Shown here: positions 32,471 through 44,855 of the stretch, one piece after another
How positions within the stretch are numbered: position 1 is the stretch's first letter
Layout: each line of letters opens with the position of its first letter
Source of the DNA: Leptodontidium sp. MPI-SDFR-AT-0119
Taxonomy: Eukaryota > Ascomycota > Leotiomycetes > Helotiales > Leptodontidiaceae
Assembly (NCBI GenBank): GCA_020726505.1
Contig: JAHLEZ010000020.1
Location: 248,001-312,000, forward strand
Length of the DNA stretch: 64,000 nucleotides
Reading direction: 5' to 3'
Translations under genes and position numbers: made by a program
The notes under the pieces: generated by a model
The model's input: only the letters and a program-made list of their open reading frames with translations
Told to the model about the DNA's origin: nothing
Databases searched by the model: none

Positions 32471-34187
32471 TCAGCTATATTTCGCCTTTACTTCTCCTCG
32501 TTCCCAAACATACTCACCAGTACCCCCATTCCCAGAACTAAGCGCCACGTGCAACCCCTCACACCATGGCCTATTATCCCTAGTCTCAATTTTCTCAAAT
32601 TCCTGCACCAGCCTCACAATAGTATAACTCGCCCGTGTTAACGCAAACTGCTGACCAACACAAATCCTAGGACCTCCATTAAATGGCAAATAGCCCCAGC
32701 CAGGACGGAGATCCTCCCAGCGTTCAGGTCGGAATGTGTCAGCATCGGGGCCAAAAATGTCGTGTCGTCGGTGCATGGCGAAGACGCTGTAGCCTACGGC
32801 TTGGCCTTTGGCTATGAAGATTGGGGAGGTGTGGTAAGGGCCGCCGCCAGTTGGGATGGTAGTGTTCTTGGTTGCGAAACGGGCGTTGAAGGGGAGTGAA
32901 GGGTAGAGGCGGAGAGCTGGGGGTATATTGTGTTAGTTTCTCTTTTATTCTTATAATAATATAACAAAAATTGGTAAGTAAAGGAGGGAAGAGCGGAAAA
33001 TAAGAAGGCCAACCTTCATTCAAAACCCATTTCAGATACTTCATTCCTCGTAGAACTTCATAATCTGGTCTCCGGCCTCCTAGCTCAGCTACTTCAGCGT
33101 TAAGTTTTGCCCATACCTGTGGTCTTCTCGCTAGCTCGTGGAATGTATTGCTCAAAAGCCCAGCAGTGGTATCTCTCCCCGCTAACAAAATATTCAATAA
33201 CTCCGAGCGGATCTGAATTGGATCATCGGTAGTGAGCGCCAGTTCGTTGGCAAAAATGTACTTCCCCTTCTCTTTCTCGCCTTGGTGGAGGTGTTCTCTC
33301 CGGTATTCCAGTGCTTTGGCAACGAAGCGGTCAATGTAAACATGCACAAACCTACAACTCCTATCAAAATCCCTGCTCTTATACAGTCTTACAAACGGAC
33401 CTAATCTCACTCTCGTAGGTAGGTAGTTTTGCGCATTATCGAAATTTTGTGCGAAGAGATGTTGCTCGCTTCCTCGAGGTGCGGAAAGAGAGTCAACTGA
33501 TTCTCCTAGCAAAAATTCGGTTGCGGAATCGAGTGCGAGTTGGAAAAACAGGAGTTGGAGATCAATTGGAGTACCGTCCTTGGGGATTTTAGAGACGAGG
33601 ATTTGGATGTGGGTTTCGTACGTTGCAAGGTCTGATACTTGACTTTTGGTGAAGGAGGGACGGACAAGTGCCTTTAAATTTTTGGTTAGTTTTTTCATTA
33701 CTTGAGTCGGGAATTGGAAGTTTCTGATTGGAAAGGCGAAATAATTCGGACTTACCCTCGAATGCTCCCACATTTTCCCATCAGTAGTAAAAATCCCGGC
33801 TCCCAAAAAAGCTCGTAGCGCATCTATACGTCTCCCTACCCCAAAATCCGTAAACTGTGTGCTCAGCAACGCTTTTACATTCTCGGGCTCGGCTGTAATA
33901 TGCACTTTCTGCCCCATAGAAACCAGGCTAAAAGTATTTCCCAATTCGCGGTGACGGGCTACTCTATCTGGGAGCATTTGTTTGGCTTTTGCAAGACGAA
34001 TTAGACTCCGAAAGTTTGCAAGGCCTAGGATACGTTCGGACTGGGGGATGCGGGGCGCTGGCTCGCAGTTGTGCTTTTTGGCGAAATTGTAGGCTATTAT
34101 GAGGGATTTGATGTATGTGACCAGAAAATAGGTGGTTAGTAGGAGGAGGGCGAGGAGGATGAAGGTTGATCTTGTGAGAGCCTCCAT
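32471..34187 (-). CDS. Cytochrome P450, CYP52-like (alkane/fatty-acid hydroxylase type)
   Basis: Three exons on the minus strand: 34187-33756, 33671-33014 and 32916-32471, giving 511 aa. Intron 1 (33672-33755, 84 bp) keeps the frame but interrupts the conserved WEHSR-ALVRPSF; intron 2 (32917-33013) joins NE to ALRLYP, restoring the ExxR helix. An N-terminal membrane anchor ([14 protein letters not shown]) places it in the ER. The I-helix AGRDTTAG is near residue 305 and the heme-binding [15 protein letters not shown] near 440-454, with the cysteine ligand at about 446. These features match CYP52/CYP539-type fungal P450s, which hydroxylate long-chain alkanes and fatty acids with NADPH-P450 reductase. 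Substrate is inferred from family only. It looks intact. Confidence 0.9.
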
Positions 34188-34500
34188 GGTATCAGTGTGT
34201 TTTGGTGGATGCCAATATCAGGGAGTATCGCCACAAGATTTGTACAGGCTATAAGAAGTCCTCAGTACCTTCTTAGAAATGTCGAAATGGATTCAAGTTA
34301 TTGATTGATGTCCCTTAAGTTAAAAAAAAATCAAAAAAAATCAAAAACAGATGGATTTCGAAGTGATGACCCCCTTTGCTTAGAGCGTCTTGCTTGGACT
34401 GATATACTGTTCTGCGTCGGAAAGTCGGCCTCTCCAGCGGAGAATTATCTGGCCGAATTTGACGCACGTACCGCAACACCAAGACCTCAACTCTAAGGAA
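34188..34500. promoter_or_regulatory. P450 upstream region
   Basis: Upstream of the P450 ATG, with an A-rich run near 34322-34346. No clear element beyond this. Confidence 0.3.
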
Positions 34501-34860
34501 AAATTAACGTTTTATTTGTATATTATGGCGCGCAAATCAAGCTATGGAATGCGCAAGAAGCTTTACACGCCTCCTCCTGAACTAATTGCCTCTTCTGATC
34601 ATCTGCGGACTCTGCAACGTGCGAATATCATCTTTGCAAAAGCTCTCGAGCAAGAGCTGCAAAAGTGTGACGGCAAAATTGGCTGTTCTAGAAGAGGTGT
34701 AGAAGCAAATATAGCTGTATAGCAGCAAAACTAGCTGATTGTTGAAAGAGGCGTGGTAGCAAAAATAGCAGATGCAAAGGTGTGATTGCAAAACTGGCTG
34801 CTTGTAAAAGTTGTGGCAGTAGAAATGGCTCTTATTCCTGGAAGTGGTGTAGTACCAGAA
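34500..34860 (+). repeat. Degenerate ~30-bp minisatellite, possibly a transposase coiled-coil tail
   Basis: From about 34665 imperfect units of roughly 30-35 bp recur, with a core like GTGTGRYRGCAAAAMTGGCT (units near 34665, 34698, 34752, 34782, 34815, 34845). The preceding open stretch (34390-34722) contains PPPELIASSDHLRTLQRANI, which from memory resembles the tails of fungal pogo/Fot-like transposases. Function none expected. Confidence 0.5.
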
Positions 34861-35243
34861 CTGGCTCCTCAATGAAGGTGTGGCAGCGAACTGGGCTCCG
34901 ACACTTCTCCGACAAGCTTTATTATCGGCTAGCCGAGGAACCACGAACAAATAAATCTCTCTCTAACGAGCTTATACATGGTGTCCCTAGTGCGGGGTAA
35001 ATTGATTAAAGGGTATTTCGAAGACCCCGCCAAACTAATAACTCCCTAATACCAGAACTGGCTCCTCAATGAAGGTGTGGCAGCGAACTGGGCTCCGACA
35101 CTTCTCCGACAAGCTTTATTATCGGCTAGCCGAGGAACCACGAACAAATCTCTCTCTAACGAGCCTATACATAGTGTTCCCAGTGCGGGGTAAATTGATT
35201 AAAGGGTATTTCGAAGACCCCGCCAAAACTAATAACTCCCTAA
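34853..35243 (+). repeat. 197-bp tandem duplication upstream of the hydrolase gene
   Basis: 34853-35049 is repeated at 35050-35243 with few differences, including a 4-bp AATA that only the first copy carries near 34950. Both copies include the AATGAAGGTGTGGCAGCG segment and end in AATAACTCCCTAAT. The second copy ends about 45 bp before the hydrolase start, so it may form part of its promoter. Confidence 0.85.
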
Positions 35244-35286
35244 TTACACGAACTTCTCATGCCCACGCCGCGTACAGTCCTCGAAG

Positions 35287-36066
35287 ATGGTTCTTTCATT
35301 TACTATCCAGACAAAAAATGGGATCAGCTGGCATTGTGAACGTCAAGGCACCGGGCCTCACATTGTCCTTATCCCCTCCGGCGAAGGAGACTGCGGCTCG
35401 TTCTCGGAAGTGGCTCGCCTCCTCGCCTCTTCATTCACAGTAACTACTTTCGACATGCCGGGAATGTCACGCACTACTGCTCCTACTTCATGCACTAAGA
35501 GCGTTACTGGTCAACTCCTCGCATCGCAAATTGTCGTTCTTTTAGACGCACTTTCGATAGACGCGGCAACTTTCTACGGATCTAGCTCGGCCGCTATCGC
35601 GGCTCTTGCTCTAGCTGCTTATCATCCAGACCGCGTTCGAAATATTGTCATTCATGAAGCGCCACTGATACATTTTCGGAGTCTTAAATTCTTGTGCGCT
35701 CTTCCAGACTTAGCACTTGTTCCGGCGTGTCAATATGTATTTGGTCATGTCATGAATGAGAATCATGCGGCGTGGAAAGCGTTAGGGCCTGAATTCCATG
35801 CCAGATTGGAGAAGAACTACGTTCTATGGGCGCGGGAGTACGCGAGAAGTATTCCGAACTTGAGATTGACAGATGAAGAGTATCGCCAGAGGCCTATTAC
35901 GTGGACTATCGGTTCGTTGACTCCGGGTAATACATTCGCGAGTAATCTAGAGGTCGGAAGGAGGATTGGGATTAAGGTTGAGCTGTTGTATTGTAAACAC
36001 TTTCCTCAGGTAAGTATTCCGGAAACTTTGGCAGAACATATCGAGCGGGCCGCCCTGAAGCAATAA
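35287..36066 (+). CDS. Alpha/beta-hydrolase fold protein (259 aa)
   Basis: A single open frame without introns from the ATG at 35287. A nucleophile elbow YGSSSA places Ser100 at the catalytic position; an upstream LIPSGEGDCGSF segment fits the oxyanion loop; CKHFP near residue 236 supplies the likely catalytic His. PDRVRNIVIHEAP after the elbow is typical of esterase/haloalkane-dehalogenase-like hydrolases. At 259 residues the cap is short but the fold appears complete. No signal peptide, so probably cytosolic. Substrate cannot be predicted. An upstream alternative start in the duplicated region (35069) is in another frame and unlikely. Confidence 0.82.
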   Translation: MVLSFTIQTKNGISWHCERQGTGPHIVLIPSGEGDCGSFSEVARLLASSFTVTTFDMPGMSRTTAPTSCTKSVTGQLLASQIVVLLDALSIDAATFYGSSSAAIAALALAAYHPDRVRNIVIHEAPLIHFRSLKFLCALPDLALVPACQYVFGHVMNENHAAWKALGPEFHARLEKNYVLWAREYARSIPNLRLTDEEYRQRPITWTIGSLTPGNTFASNLEVGRRIGIKVELLYCKHFPQVSIPETLAEHIERAALKQ

Positions 36067-38700
36067 GAGGATAAGGGGTGGGAGATGTTTTGATGTGGGG
36101 GAGTATTTGGGCTAGAAAATATAGTTATCCCATCTTATACCAGGCTTATGGAGTGTCATCCTGTTTAGCCCTTACAACGTGTGTAACGGCTCTCTAGCAG
36201 AAGAAACAGTTCGCGAGCGTTAATTAAAGTAAACGACGGGGCAAGAGTTTCGGCAAAACTAAAGCCTCTTAGCTACTTACGTTTATTAGCGTTTACTAAA
36301 ATTACTAGTTAAACCCCTACTAAGGGCAAGACACCTTTAAATTAAAGAAGAGGAATATAATTTACCTTTAGCTATAATTATTAATATTATTATTTAATTT
36401 AAAAGATTAAAAAAGCTAAGAAAAATATATACGAAAAAATAAGTAATAATCACTACTAGCGTCTACTTACCCCGCGTTATCTCTTCCCTAAGATTTACCT
36501 TTAAGCTAAGTATATAAATTTAGGCTCGCTAGCGAATCATCGAAAAAACTCTAGCTATTATTACTTTTTTACTCTTACTTTTAGGGACAAAAATTCTTAA
36601 GAGGGGAGATATTATAATAGCACGTGCCTTAGTACTTACTTCTTATATATATGCGTGTAAAGTAAGAAAAAGGTAATCTTCCCATTTTAGTAATTAGCTT
36701 TTATATCGTATAACATCACCAACTATTATTTAGTATCTCTTTAGCTATTCTATTATGCTAAAGCCACCTTAGCGTGCTAGTGATCATTACAGTGAGTGAG
36801 TAAGTGAGTTGGTGAGAGAGAGTCTTCGTAATACGACCGATATATATATATATAAATAGAGTCCTCTTCACTTATGAATACCAGTACAGTACACAAGCTT
36901 AACTGCGAAAGGTGGATGGATGGATGGTAATTGGGATGGGCATGGATAGTAAAAATGAAAGAGAAAGTGAGTGAGTGAGTGAGTAGTTACCCAAGTAATC
37001 TCAAATAGAATAGTGACCTGACCAATAAGTTGAGAGGACAGGATAAGTCTAATTACTTACTTCACTTTACAGTAGCAATTAGCAACCTTAAATTGCGAGG
37101 AAATATTTAGCAAGTGAACAGCTAAATGATATTAAGTGGATGGTGATAGTGGTATATAACCCTCTCCCCTTTAGAGAGGAGATGGTGTCAAAAACAAACA
37201 GAGTTACACCTGACATGCATTGACGTCTCATCCTTCTACCCAAACCCGAATCTGAAACAAAAACAGCTTGTTTTGTGTTCATGAAGTAAACAAACAGCGA
37301 GATATCAGGAGGTGTTGTAGACTTAGACCAGCTCAACATCCAAGCATATCCTCGTGCTAATGAGTGTTATTACCGATTGTATAAACGCTGCAATCTTAGT
37401 AGATGTAATGGACCTGGGAGTTGCTTCGGATAGTATTAGTTGCCTCCCAACCTGAAAGCTCCCACCGGCTTAGATATAGCGATTTCCGACCCGATCAGAT
37501 TAAACTTGGGGTTTAGGAAAAAGATAGTCTTAAACATTAAATATCGTGGCGTAGGAAACTGATACTTACGGGCTCTTACAACCTTGAAAGTTGAAGAGAT
37601 AGAAGGACACAAATGGATTAACTCCATAGAGAAACGGCTAGTGCGGACAGCTGCGCTTGGTGACTGGATACCAAACCCCCATAGGATGGTTCTTGCTGCA
37701 AAAGATGAAGTGTAGCGATTGGAAAGAATTTATCCCGCGGAGTTTCAATCACAAACCTCGATACTCCCTTCGGAGAATTCGTCAGTCATAAGCTTCATCG
37801 CCGGTTATGAGTCTGTTTCCCAGCTACTCCACATTGAATTGATGAAGCTCGATGGCCATATCTTCAGGGGCCACTGCTTAGCAGCGTCAACGAATATCAT
37901 CTGCAGACGGATATGTCAGCATCTTAGCCAATGAATAATTGGCAATTCCTCGAAGTACTGCCATTAAACATCAAGAACAGTTCGATTCAATGGTTCACTT
38001 ATGCTGGACATTTAATAGAACGGGGGCAAATGATCATTAATCACGATGCAACATTTAGCGAGACCAGTACACAGCTCTGGTGCGATTTCTGACCAGCACT
38101 TCTCAGCAAGCTGCCTGAACCCCTGTCCGCAGGATTTCCGCAAAACTCACCCCCCTTGTCCGCACACCCGCAATGAACGCGGGGAGTGCCAACGAACCTG
38201 CGGCCAGGTCAAAAACTGTGATTCTATTCGACTTTGAACCGGCTTTCAGGTTGAAACAAGCTACTTGCTGCGTCATTGCATCCTCTTATGCCTGCGGCTG
38301 AAGCATGCACTGGCATGCAACCCCTGAACATGCTCCAGGAAGAGTAATCGGGGTTTGAAGCCCACGCATTTCGCTCCATCGAAATCTTCATCGATTTTGA
38401 TATCTGCTTACAAGACTTGATCTTAGAAGCCGCGATGGAGTTTACGACCGTATTGGAGGATGGATATGGGACGATGCTTTATCAGCGTGTCGACATTGAT
38501 GAAGGTTGGGTGGTCTATAAGATATCTTCGTACGTCGCTTGTTTGCTGATATCTTCATTCCAAACATCGCACATCAACTCAGCCATCACTCCACAACAAT
38601 ATCCCCAAGACAACAACAATATCTCAACACCTCCACTACAACATCAACCTGCCGTAGACCGCATACATCTTACTCCAGCATCTTCAGCAAGACTTCTGCA
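36067..38700. other. Intergenic: RIP-like patch, microsatellites, MFS upstream region
   Basis: 36180-36770 is an AT-rich degraded repeat; LRDKNS-EGRYYN near 36580-36625 resembles the end of a gypsy Pol. Short tandem repeats: GTGA-type near 36790-36830 and 36965-36990, TA near 36840-36856, GGAT near 36910-36928. 37000-38400 has normal composition but no frame I recognise. 38400-38700 is presumably the MFS promoter and leader (CA-rich). Confidence 0.5.
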
Positions 38701-40532
38701 ATGTCAGATCTCATTCGTGAAGCCCCTCTAGGGCAATTCCTCCGCTGGGCATCCCGCAACAAACTCTTCCAATACCCCGAAGAAAAAGTAGGATTCGTTC
38801 TTCCTACCCAATACATCACCCAGCTCAACTCCGAAAAGGATGCCACGGCCAAAGAACAAGCGACAGTCCCAATGAGAGCCACTCCCAGCACTCTCTCCAG
38901 TGCCGACTTCACTTCTTTGGACAGTGATCTTGAGGGTCTCGGCCTGGGTGCGACCAAGACCAAGAGCCGCGCAGACACAATGCCATACAGTAGCGAGCGC
39001 TTCGAAGTCGAGCAGCAACTAGCTCTGGAGCGGACCAAGACCATTCCCATCGTCCCGAAAAAGACATCCGATGGCATAATCTTAGTCGATTGGTACACCA
39101 CCGACGACGTTGCCAACCCACACAACTGGTCGAAAGCGAAACGCACATTTGTAACTGTGGTGATGTGTATCTACACTTGGGTCGTATATACCGGATCTTC
39201 AATCTACGCAGCAAGTGAGGGTGGAGTCATGGAACGCTTCTCCGTCAACCCTACTGAAGCTGTCCTTCCCCTCTCGCTCTATGTTTTGGCTTACGGAGTC
39301 GGCCCTCTCATATTCGCTCCTCTTAGCGAGATTCCAGTCATCGGGCGTAATCCCGTCTACTACCTCACATTCATCCTCTTCTTCGTTCTATCCTTCCCTA
39401 CCGCAGTCGCCAACAGCTTTGCTGGCCTTCTGGTGATGCGATTCTTGCAAGGGTTCTTCGGCAGCCCTGCGCTCGCGAATGCCGGTGCCACGTTCTCGGA
39501 TATGTACTCTCTACTCTACGTTCCGTATCCTTTGTCTTGGTGGGTATTCTCCGCTTGGGGAGGTCCAGCATTAGGTCCACTGATGGCTGGATTCGCCGTG
39601 TCTGCCAAGAACTGGAGATAGAGTCTTTGGGAGATCGTGTAAGTTCACTCCCATCCATGCTTCAACGGACATGTACTAACTCTCTTCCCAGCTGGATGGC
39701 AGCACCAATGCTCATCATGCTCCTAACCGTCACGCCCGAAACATCCACCCCCAACATCCTCCTTCGCCGAGCTCAACGTCTCCGCAAACTCACTGGCGAC
39801 GCAAGACTTCAGGCCCAAAGCGAGATCGATCAACGCCATCTCACTGCCTCCGGCATCCTCGTCGACGCTCTCATCAAACCCATCGAGATAACACTCAAAG
39901 ATCCCGCTATTTTCTTCGTCAACATTTACACCGCGCTCTTCTACGGTATCTACTACACATTCTTCGAAGTCTTCCCCCTGGTTTTCCCTCCCTTCTACGG
40001 CTTCGATCTAGGAGAAGTCGGTCTCGCATTCCTAGCCTGTCAAGTTGGCGCCACAATCGGTCTGCTAGCTTATTTCTCATACTTGCACTGGTACATGATC
40101 CCTGACAACCTCGCCCATGGCCTCCGCGCACAAGAACATCGCCTCGTCCCCGCCATCGTAGGCTCTTTCTTCCTCCCTACAGGGCTCTTCATCTTCGGCT
40201 GGACAGCCCGCGAAGACATCCACTGGATTGTCCCCCTCATCGGCGTCGTCATCTTCGTTATCGGCACTTTCCTCATCTTGCAGAGCATCTTCGTTTACGT
40301 CCCGCTGTCGTACCCACAGTACGCTGCTAGCTTGTTCGCTGGTAATGATTTGGTCAGGAGCGCTATGGCGGCGGGGAGCATTCTGTATGCTAGGTCGCTG
40401 TTTGTCAATCTGGGTATTGGGAGGGGTATTTCGGTGTTAGCGGGTTTGAGCACGCTGGGTATCTTTGGGATGGTGGCTATTTACCTTACTGGAGCGAAGT
40501 TGAGGGCTAGATCTAAATTTGCTCTGAGCTAG
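38701..40532 (+). pseudogene. DHA1-type MFS drug transporter with one in-frame TAG
   Basis: The start at 38701 (MSDLIREAPLGQFLRWASRN) matches the conserved N-terminus of fungal DHA1 transporters better than the upstream TTG-led extension. Exon 1 is 38701-39638, intron 39639-39691 (GTAAGT...TACTAAC...CAG), exon 2 39692-40532; total 592 codons. Twelve hydrophobic segments are expected; GPALGPLMAGF is the antiporter motif C. Codon 307 (39619-39621) is TAG where the family has Trp: AKNWR-stop-SLWEIVWMAAP. All other sequence, splice sites and ending are intact. Such proteins export toxicants or polyamines through the plasma membrane. The TAG is one G-to-A step from TGG and lies in a CpA context on the other strand, consistent with RIP leakage. 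Readthrough or a sequencing error is possible. Confidence 0.85.
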
Positions 40533-41583
40533 AGGAGGATTCAGTAGAATGGTGGTAGAGATCCAGGCCACCGCCTCTTCTTCTTCCTTTGCGTCGACTA
40601 GCTCTGCGGGCCGGCACCGCGACGTTGTCCTTACTCCTATGCCCAGTGGGGCAATTCGCTCGACTTGGTACCGTACGAAATGCTGGCCCCCTTGGCACTT
40701 CTCCTAATATTTTGTGCTGATATGCTTGGCTTTCCCGCTACGAAATCATTTTGTTCTGGCCCGCAGTTGATGTACTTGTCGACCTCCTCAGGAGGGAAGA
40801 TGATGATTAGCAGAGCGGAATCAGTAAGCAGTTTGGGATGCCTGCCCCTCGTCCTATCCTGGAGACATCGGAGACCGTTGAGGGATTTGTTGAGCGAGAA
40901 CCTGGTTCTTTGAAAACATACCGTTTCCGACCCAATGTACACTAATTTATTATGCCTTACCATATATACATAAAAAGGTATTATCGGCTTTAAGGCCCCC
41001 CCCCCCCTTTTTTTAAAAAAAAAAAAAAAAGTTCATATAACTTCAGAAACTATATTATATTATTGCTCATCGAATAAAAGCTTTAAATTCGTTAGTTTAT
41101 ATGCCCTAGCCGGGATGAAGGCTTTTACTAGCCAACCCTTCGTTTGATTATCAAGAGACCCCTTAAGATGCATCCCTTGTGAAGCGATTATAGGCCTTTA
41201 AAGCGAACTTGGATATATTAAGTAGTTCTCGCGCTAGCAAGTCAGTGTTCCTAGCGGCCGCCACTTCGGCTGGCTCTTAGGCTTCTTTAACACGCCCGCA
41301 GCGAGTATAAGCTGACCTCGATTAACCTGAGCTTTAATCGTATTATTAAAGGTGATAATCGGTATCTTGAATCTTCACAATATTGTGGTCTGGGAGGAAA
41401 GAGACACACTACCAGTGTACTTTGCGACGAACAAGAGGCAGATGTGTATTGAGATGATAATGACAGTTCAATCACTGATTCAGAACGCGAGCAATGCCAG
41501 ATAACGGGGCTAGTTATATGCATTATCAGAAGTGACCAAATTACGTTTATTCGTCTCAAAAACCCTAATGCCAGTTCCACAGT
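40533..41583. other. Intergenic between MFS and kinase genes
   Basis: No supported gene. A homopolymer junction of C, T and A runs occurs at about 40998-41032. 40930-41280 is moderately AT-rich. Confidence 0.5.
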
Positions 41584-43991
41584 TCAAGCCACCTCCTTCG
41601 CATCTCCTCCTATTTCATTTGGTACATATCTCCCATTCGAACCCACAACTGCTGGCGAAACGATTCCTTCCTCAGCCGGCCTCGGCAACTTGAACGTCTT
41701 CGAAAATACAACAAAGTCATTCAGCAGACTAGCTTTTGCCTGCGCTGATTTCTTGGCTTGGCCGTGCTCGACCATTCGTCGTTGCTCGAGAGCGAAGGCT
41801 TTGAATGCAGATGTGACATCTTGCTCGACCGTCGCAACGTGGTTCGGCGTACTAGGGTACCAGCCCCCTGGGTTGTATCGTGCATCCTTTATAGTTCGAT
41901 AATTTTGCTGGCCCTCTGTTTGTTTGTCCGTACTACAATGATTGATCGGTAATATGGGGCTTGGAGGTAGCGGGGAAGTTGCTGTAGGGGTTTCGTGGTT
42001 GTGTGTTAGATCGGTAGGTTTGGGCGTGTCCCCGGAGACAAGGTAGGTGAACTCTGGTAGCTGTTTTGAGGGATTCCCATCAAGCGAGAGGTTGGGTTTT
42101 GCGTCCTCCGGTAGTGATTTTTGGATTTTTGGCTCACCCTCTTTGGGGTTATTATCTTGGTCCAGATGCGGACCTTGCTTTGCAGATTGTTGGCCGTGGC
42201 TCTGCAACTGTTGTTGCGAGTTCTTCCTCCTCGTAGATCGCTTTGTTGATTTACTATTAGATAGAGCGAGGGAGCTTCCTTTCTTCGCCGTCACCCTCGA
42301 AGCAAAGGATGGCTGGCCAGCAGCATCGCCAATTGTGGTCTTCGGGGCGGAGAGATTGCGAGTATGTGTTCCCGAGTTCTGGTATCTCCCTCGGTTGATA
42401 TGAATAGCTTCACTGCCAAAAGTACCACGGGCTTGCACTTGCAGATTTGGAAAGGATGTTGCTTGTCGAAGGTGCTCCAGCTGGTTAACCCACAATCCAC
42501 CCCATCTTCGCTGCTCTTCGGGTCCACCACCTTCCCATGCGGGTACGTTGAGAAATAGTCCCAGGTCGGCTAGTTGAGCTTTGGTCATACCCTCCGAGAA
42601 AGCCTTTTTGCCTTTAGCGTCGATGGGGAGGAATTTCCGTTCGGGTTCTCTGGAGGGGTTCAAGTCATTCATCATGGCAACCTCCAGTCCACCGGGGACT
42701 GGTAACTCCTGCTCAAGACGTTGAGGATCATATCTTTTGAAAAGGTCTTCGCGAGATGGATGGACTTGTTGCGGTTTGCGTGGGGCGGACACTGCTTTGC
42801 CTGCGGTAGCAGTCGACTGGTAAGATTGGAGGCCGAGATGAGTATCGGTATTATAATTTCCAAAACCAGTGGAGAATGCATTACTATTGCTATGATGCTG
42901 TCCCACAGGAGATCCGCTTTGGTTCAAGTACGAAAAGTCTAGATCTGCAGGGTCCTGAGTGTGAGATCATGTGGATGGAAGGAAGAGAGGCTTTGAAGTG
43001 CTTACCGATTGTCATCCACGGATGGCTCAAGGCTTGCTGTGCCGTCCATCTCTGGGCTGGGTATGGCTCCAAAAGACCATTTAAAAATTGTAGCCCTAGG
43101 ACCCGAAGCGCCAAGAAATGAAAGGGGAACCCAGACCGATCGGCACAGAAATTTATGAGAGACAGTCCCGGTGGAAATGGAACAACCCCGCTTGCCAAGC
43201 GATATATTATACAACCTAGCGCCCATAAATCGATGGCATTTGTGTATTCCATCCCAGTAGGGTCAATACGTGGGACGTAGTTGAGTATTTCAGGAGCCAT
43301 ATAAGACTGGGTACCCGTGCAAGTCCTGTACTCTGTGTCCTCGGTACGCTTCTTGCTCAGTCCGAAATCCGTCAGCTTCACCCACCATCTGGGTGGGCCT
43401 CGACAGACGAGCACGTTCTGAGGATTGCATCAGCACAATTCATACATATTGTATGATGCATTGACCTACCTTAGGCTTCAAGTCTCGATGCACGAAGTTC
43501 TCCAAATGCATGATTTGCAACCCCTCCAATATCTGAGCTGTGATATCCCGGATTTCACCCTCAGTGATTCTTGCCTGCGCTGGCACATTATGCTCCAGAT
43601 CTCCCAGGGGTATATATTCGATGGCCAAATATACCGTGTCATGGTCCTCGAACCACCCTAGAAACTCAACAAACACCTCAGCCTCCCTGTATTTCGGTTT
43701 CGAGAATTCCAGCAGAGCCATAAGCTCCCTCCGATATTCCTTCTGTAATTTCGTGCCTGTTGTCCATATTCGCTTGACTGCTCGGTGCTCATTGCTCTCC
43801 TGGTTTATCTCCAGCCGGACCTCCGCCGAGGATCCTTTGCCGAGTACTCTCTCTACCTTCCACACTTCTGTTTTGGGCTCTTGTCGTTTTCCATTAGCGA
43901 AATCGGATACGTGGTGTGTCTCGACGACCCATCCTGGATAGACTTGAGCATTGATTCTGTAGTGGTCGAGATCGGAGAGGTACGAGGTCAT
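41584..43991 (-). CDS. Fungal serine/threonine protein kinase (about 764 aa)
   Basis: Exons 43991-43470, 43417-43006 and 42944-41584 splice in frame (introns of 52 and 61 bp) to 764 codons. Kinase motifs appear in order: glycine loop LGKGSSAEVRLE, the lysine in HRAVKRIW, catalytic HRDLKPKNVLV (joined by the first splice), KLTDFGLSKK, the APE motif in YMAPEILNYV, DLWALGCIIYRLASG, and a final helix with PAQRWTAQQALSHPWM. A long C-terminal part, rich in Ser/Lys/Gln, has no recognised domain. The ATG at 43991 (MTSYLSDLDHY) is the first in frame. The frame stays open upstream to about 44170 and reads IERRRRYLPFLRSGVPFARRP, which looks coding, so an extra 5' exon is likely. Substrate unknown. Confidence 0.85.
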
Positions 43992-44809
43992 TGCAACGAG
44001 GCTGTGAGGCTGTGAGGCTGCAGTGGGTGTTACGTCTTCTGCATAGCGTAACACTGGACGTCGAGCAAAGGGAACACCTGATCTTAGAAATGGCAGATAT
44101 CGACGTCTTCGCTCAATCTGATGAAAGTCTATGAGGGGCCAGTTTGAAAGATTTCTGTTCTGAACTGGATTGTGCTATCAGGCTCAGCCGTCCATCAGCC
44201 AACCGCCTGGATTCGCGCGCGCGTATATAGGGATCATATTCACGTGACGAAGCTCGGGAGGAACAATCAGAAGCGAGCGTGGAAATCGGAAGAAGAAAAA
44301 TCACAAATAGCGAGAACGAAATTTTTGGAATTGAACATCGAAAACCACATCTAGCAGCCCTCCTTATGGTCAGTCAAGAAGCCTGAGCTTATGCGCATTG
44401 CCCAGTGTAACACACGCAGCATAATGACACCGTGGTCTCAAGTAGCAGTATAGCCTAACGACTCCCGTGAGCATGCTACATACCTCAGCGATTGCCTCAG
44501 GAAAGCACTCGTCTGTATCGACTCCGCCGAAGACCAGTCGGTGCCGAAGCCTCTTGTCCAGATTGTAATCGCAGTCATAAGCATCTCGATTTCCAAGTTC
44601 TAGAATACCCCCGACTTTAGCGTAGTATGTAAGCCATTACAATAATCTAAAGCAATCTCAAAACAACAGCAGAAATAGTACAGTCCATAGCAATAAAAGT
44701 CTAGTAGAACATAATGACTTATTAGTAGGTTGCCACACTTGGCTAGGAGACTCATCAAGCTATGAAGGAAGTTGCTAAGATACGACGGACAACTACCGAA
44801 CTTTTGTAA

Positions 44810-44855
<46 letters not shown>

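Noticed and set aside
38539..38700. Upstream extension of the MFS frame
   Set aside because: It starts at a TTG and is Gln/Thr/Ser low complexity; the ATG at 38701 matches the family N-terminus.
32471..40532. P450, hydrolase and MFS transporter as a secondary-metabolite cluster
   Set aside because: No PKS, NRPS, terpene synthase or other backbone gene is present, the genes are several kb apart, and the P450 type fits lipid oxidation.
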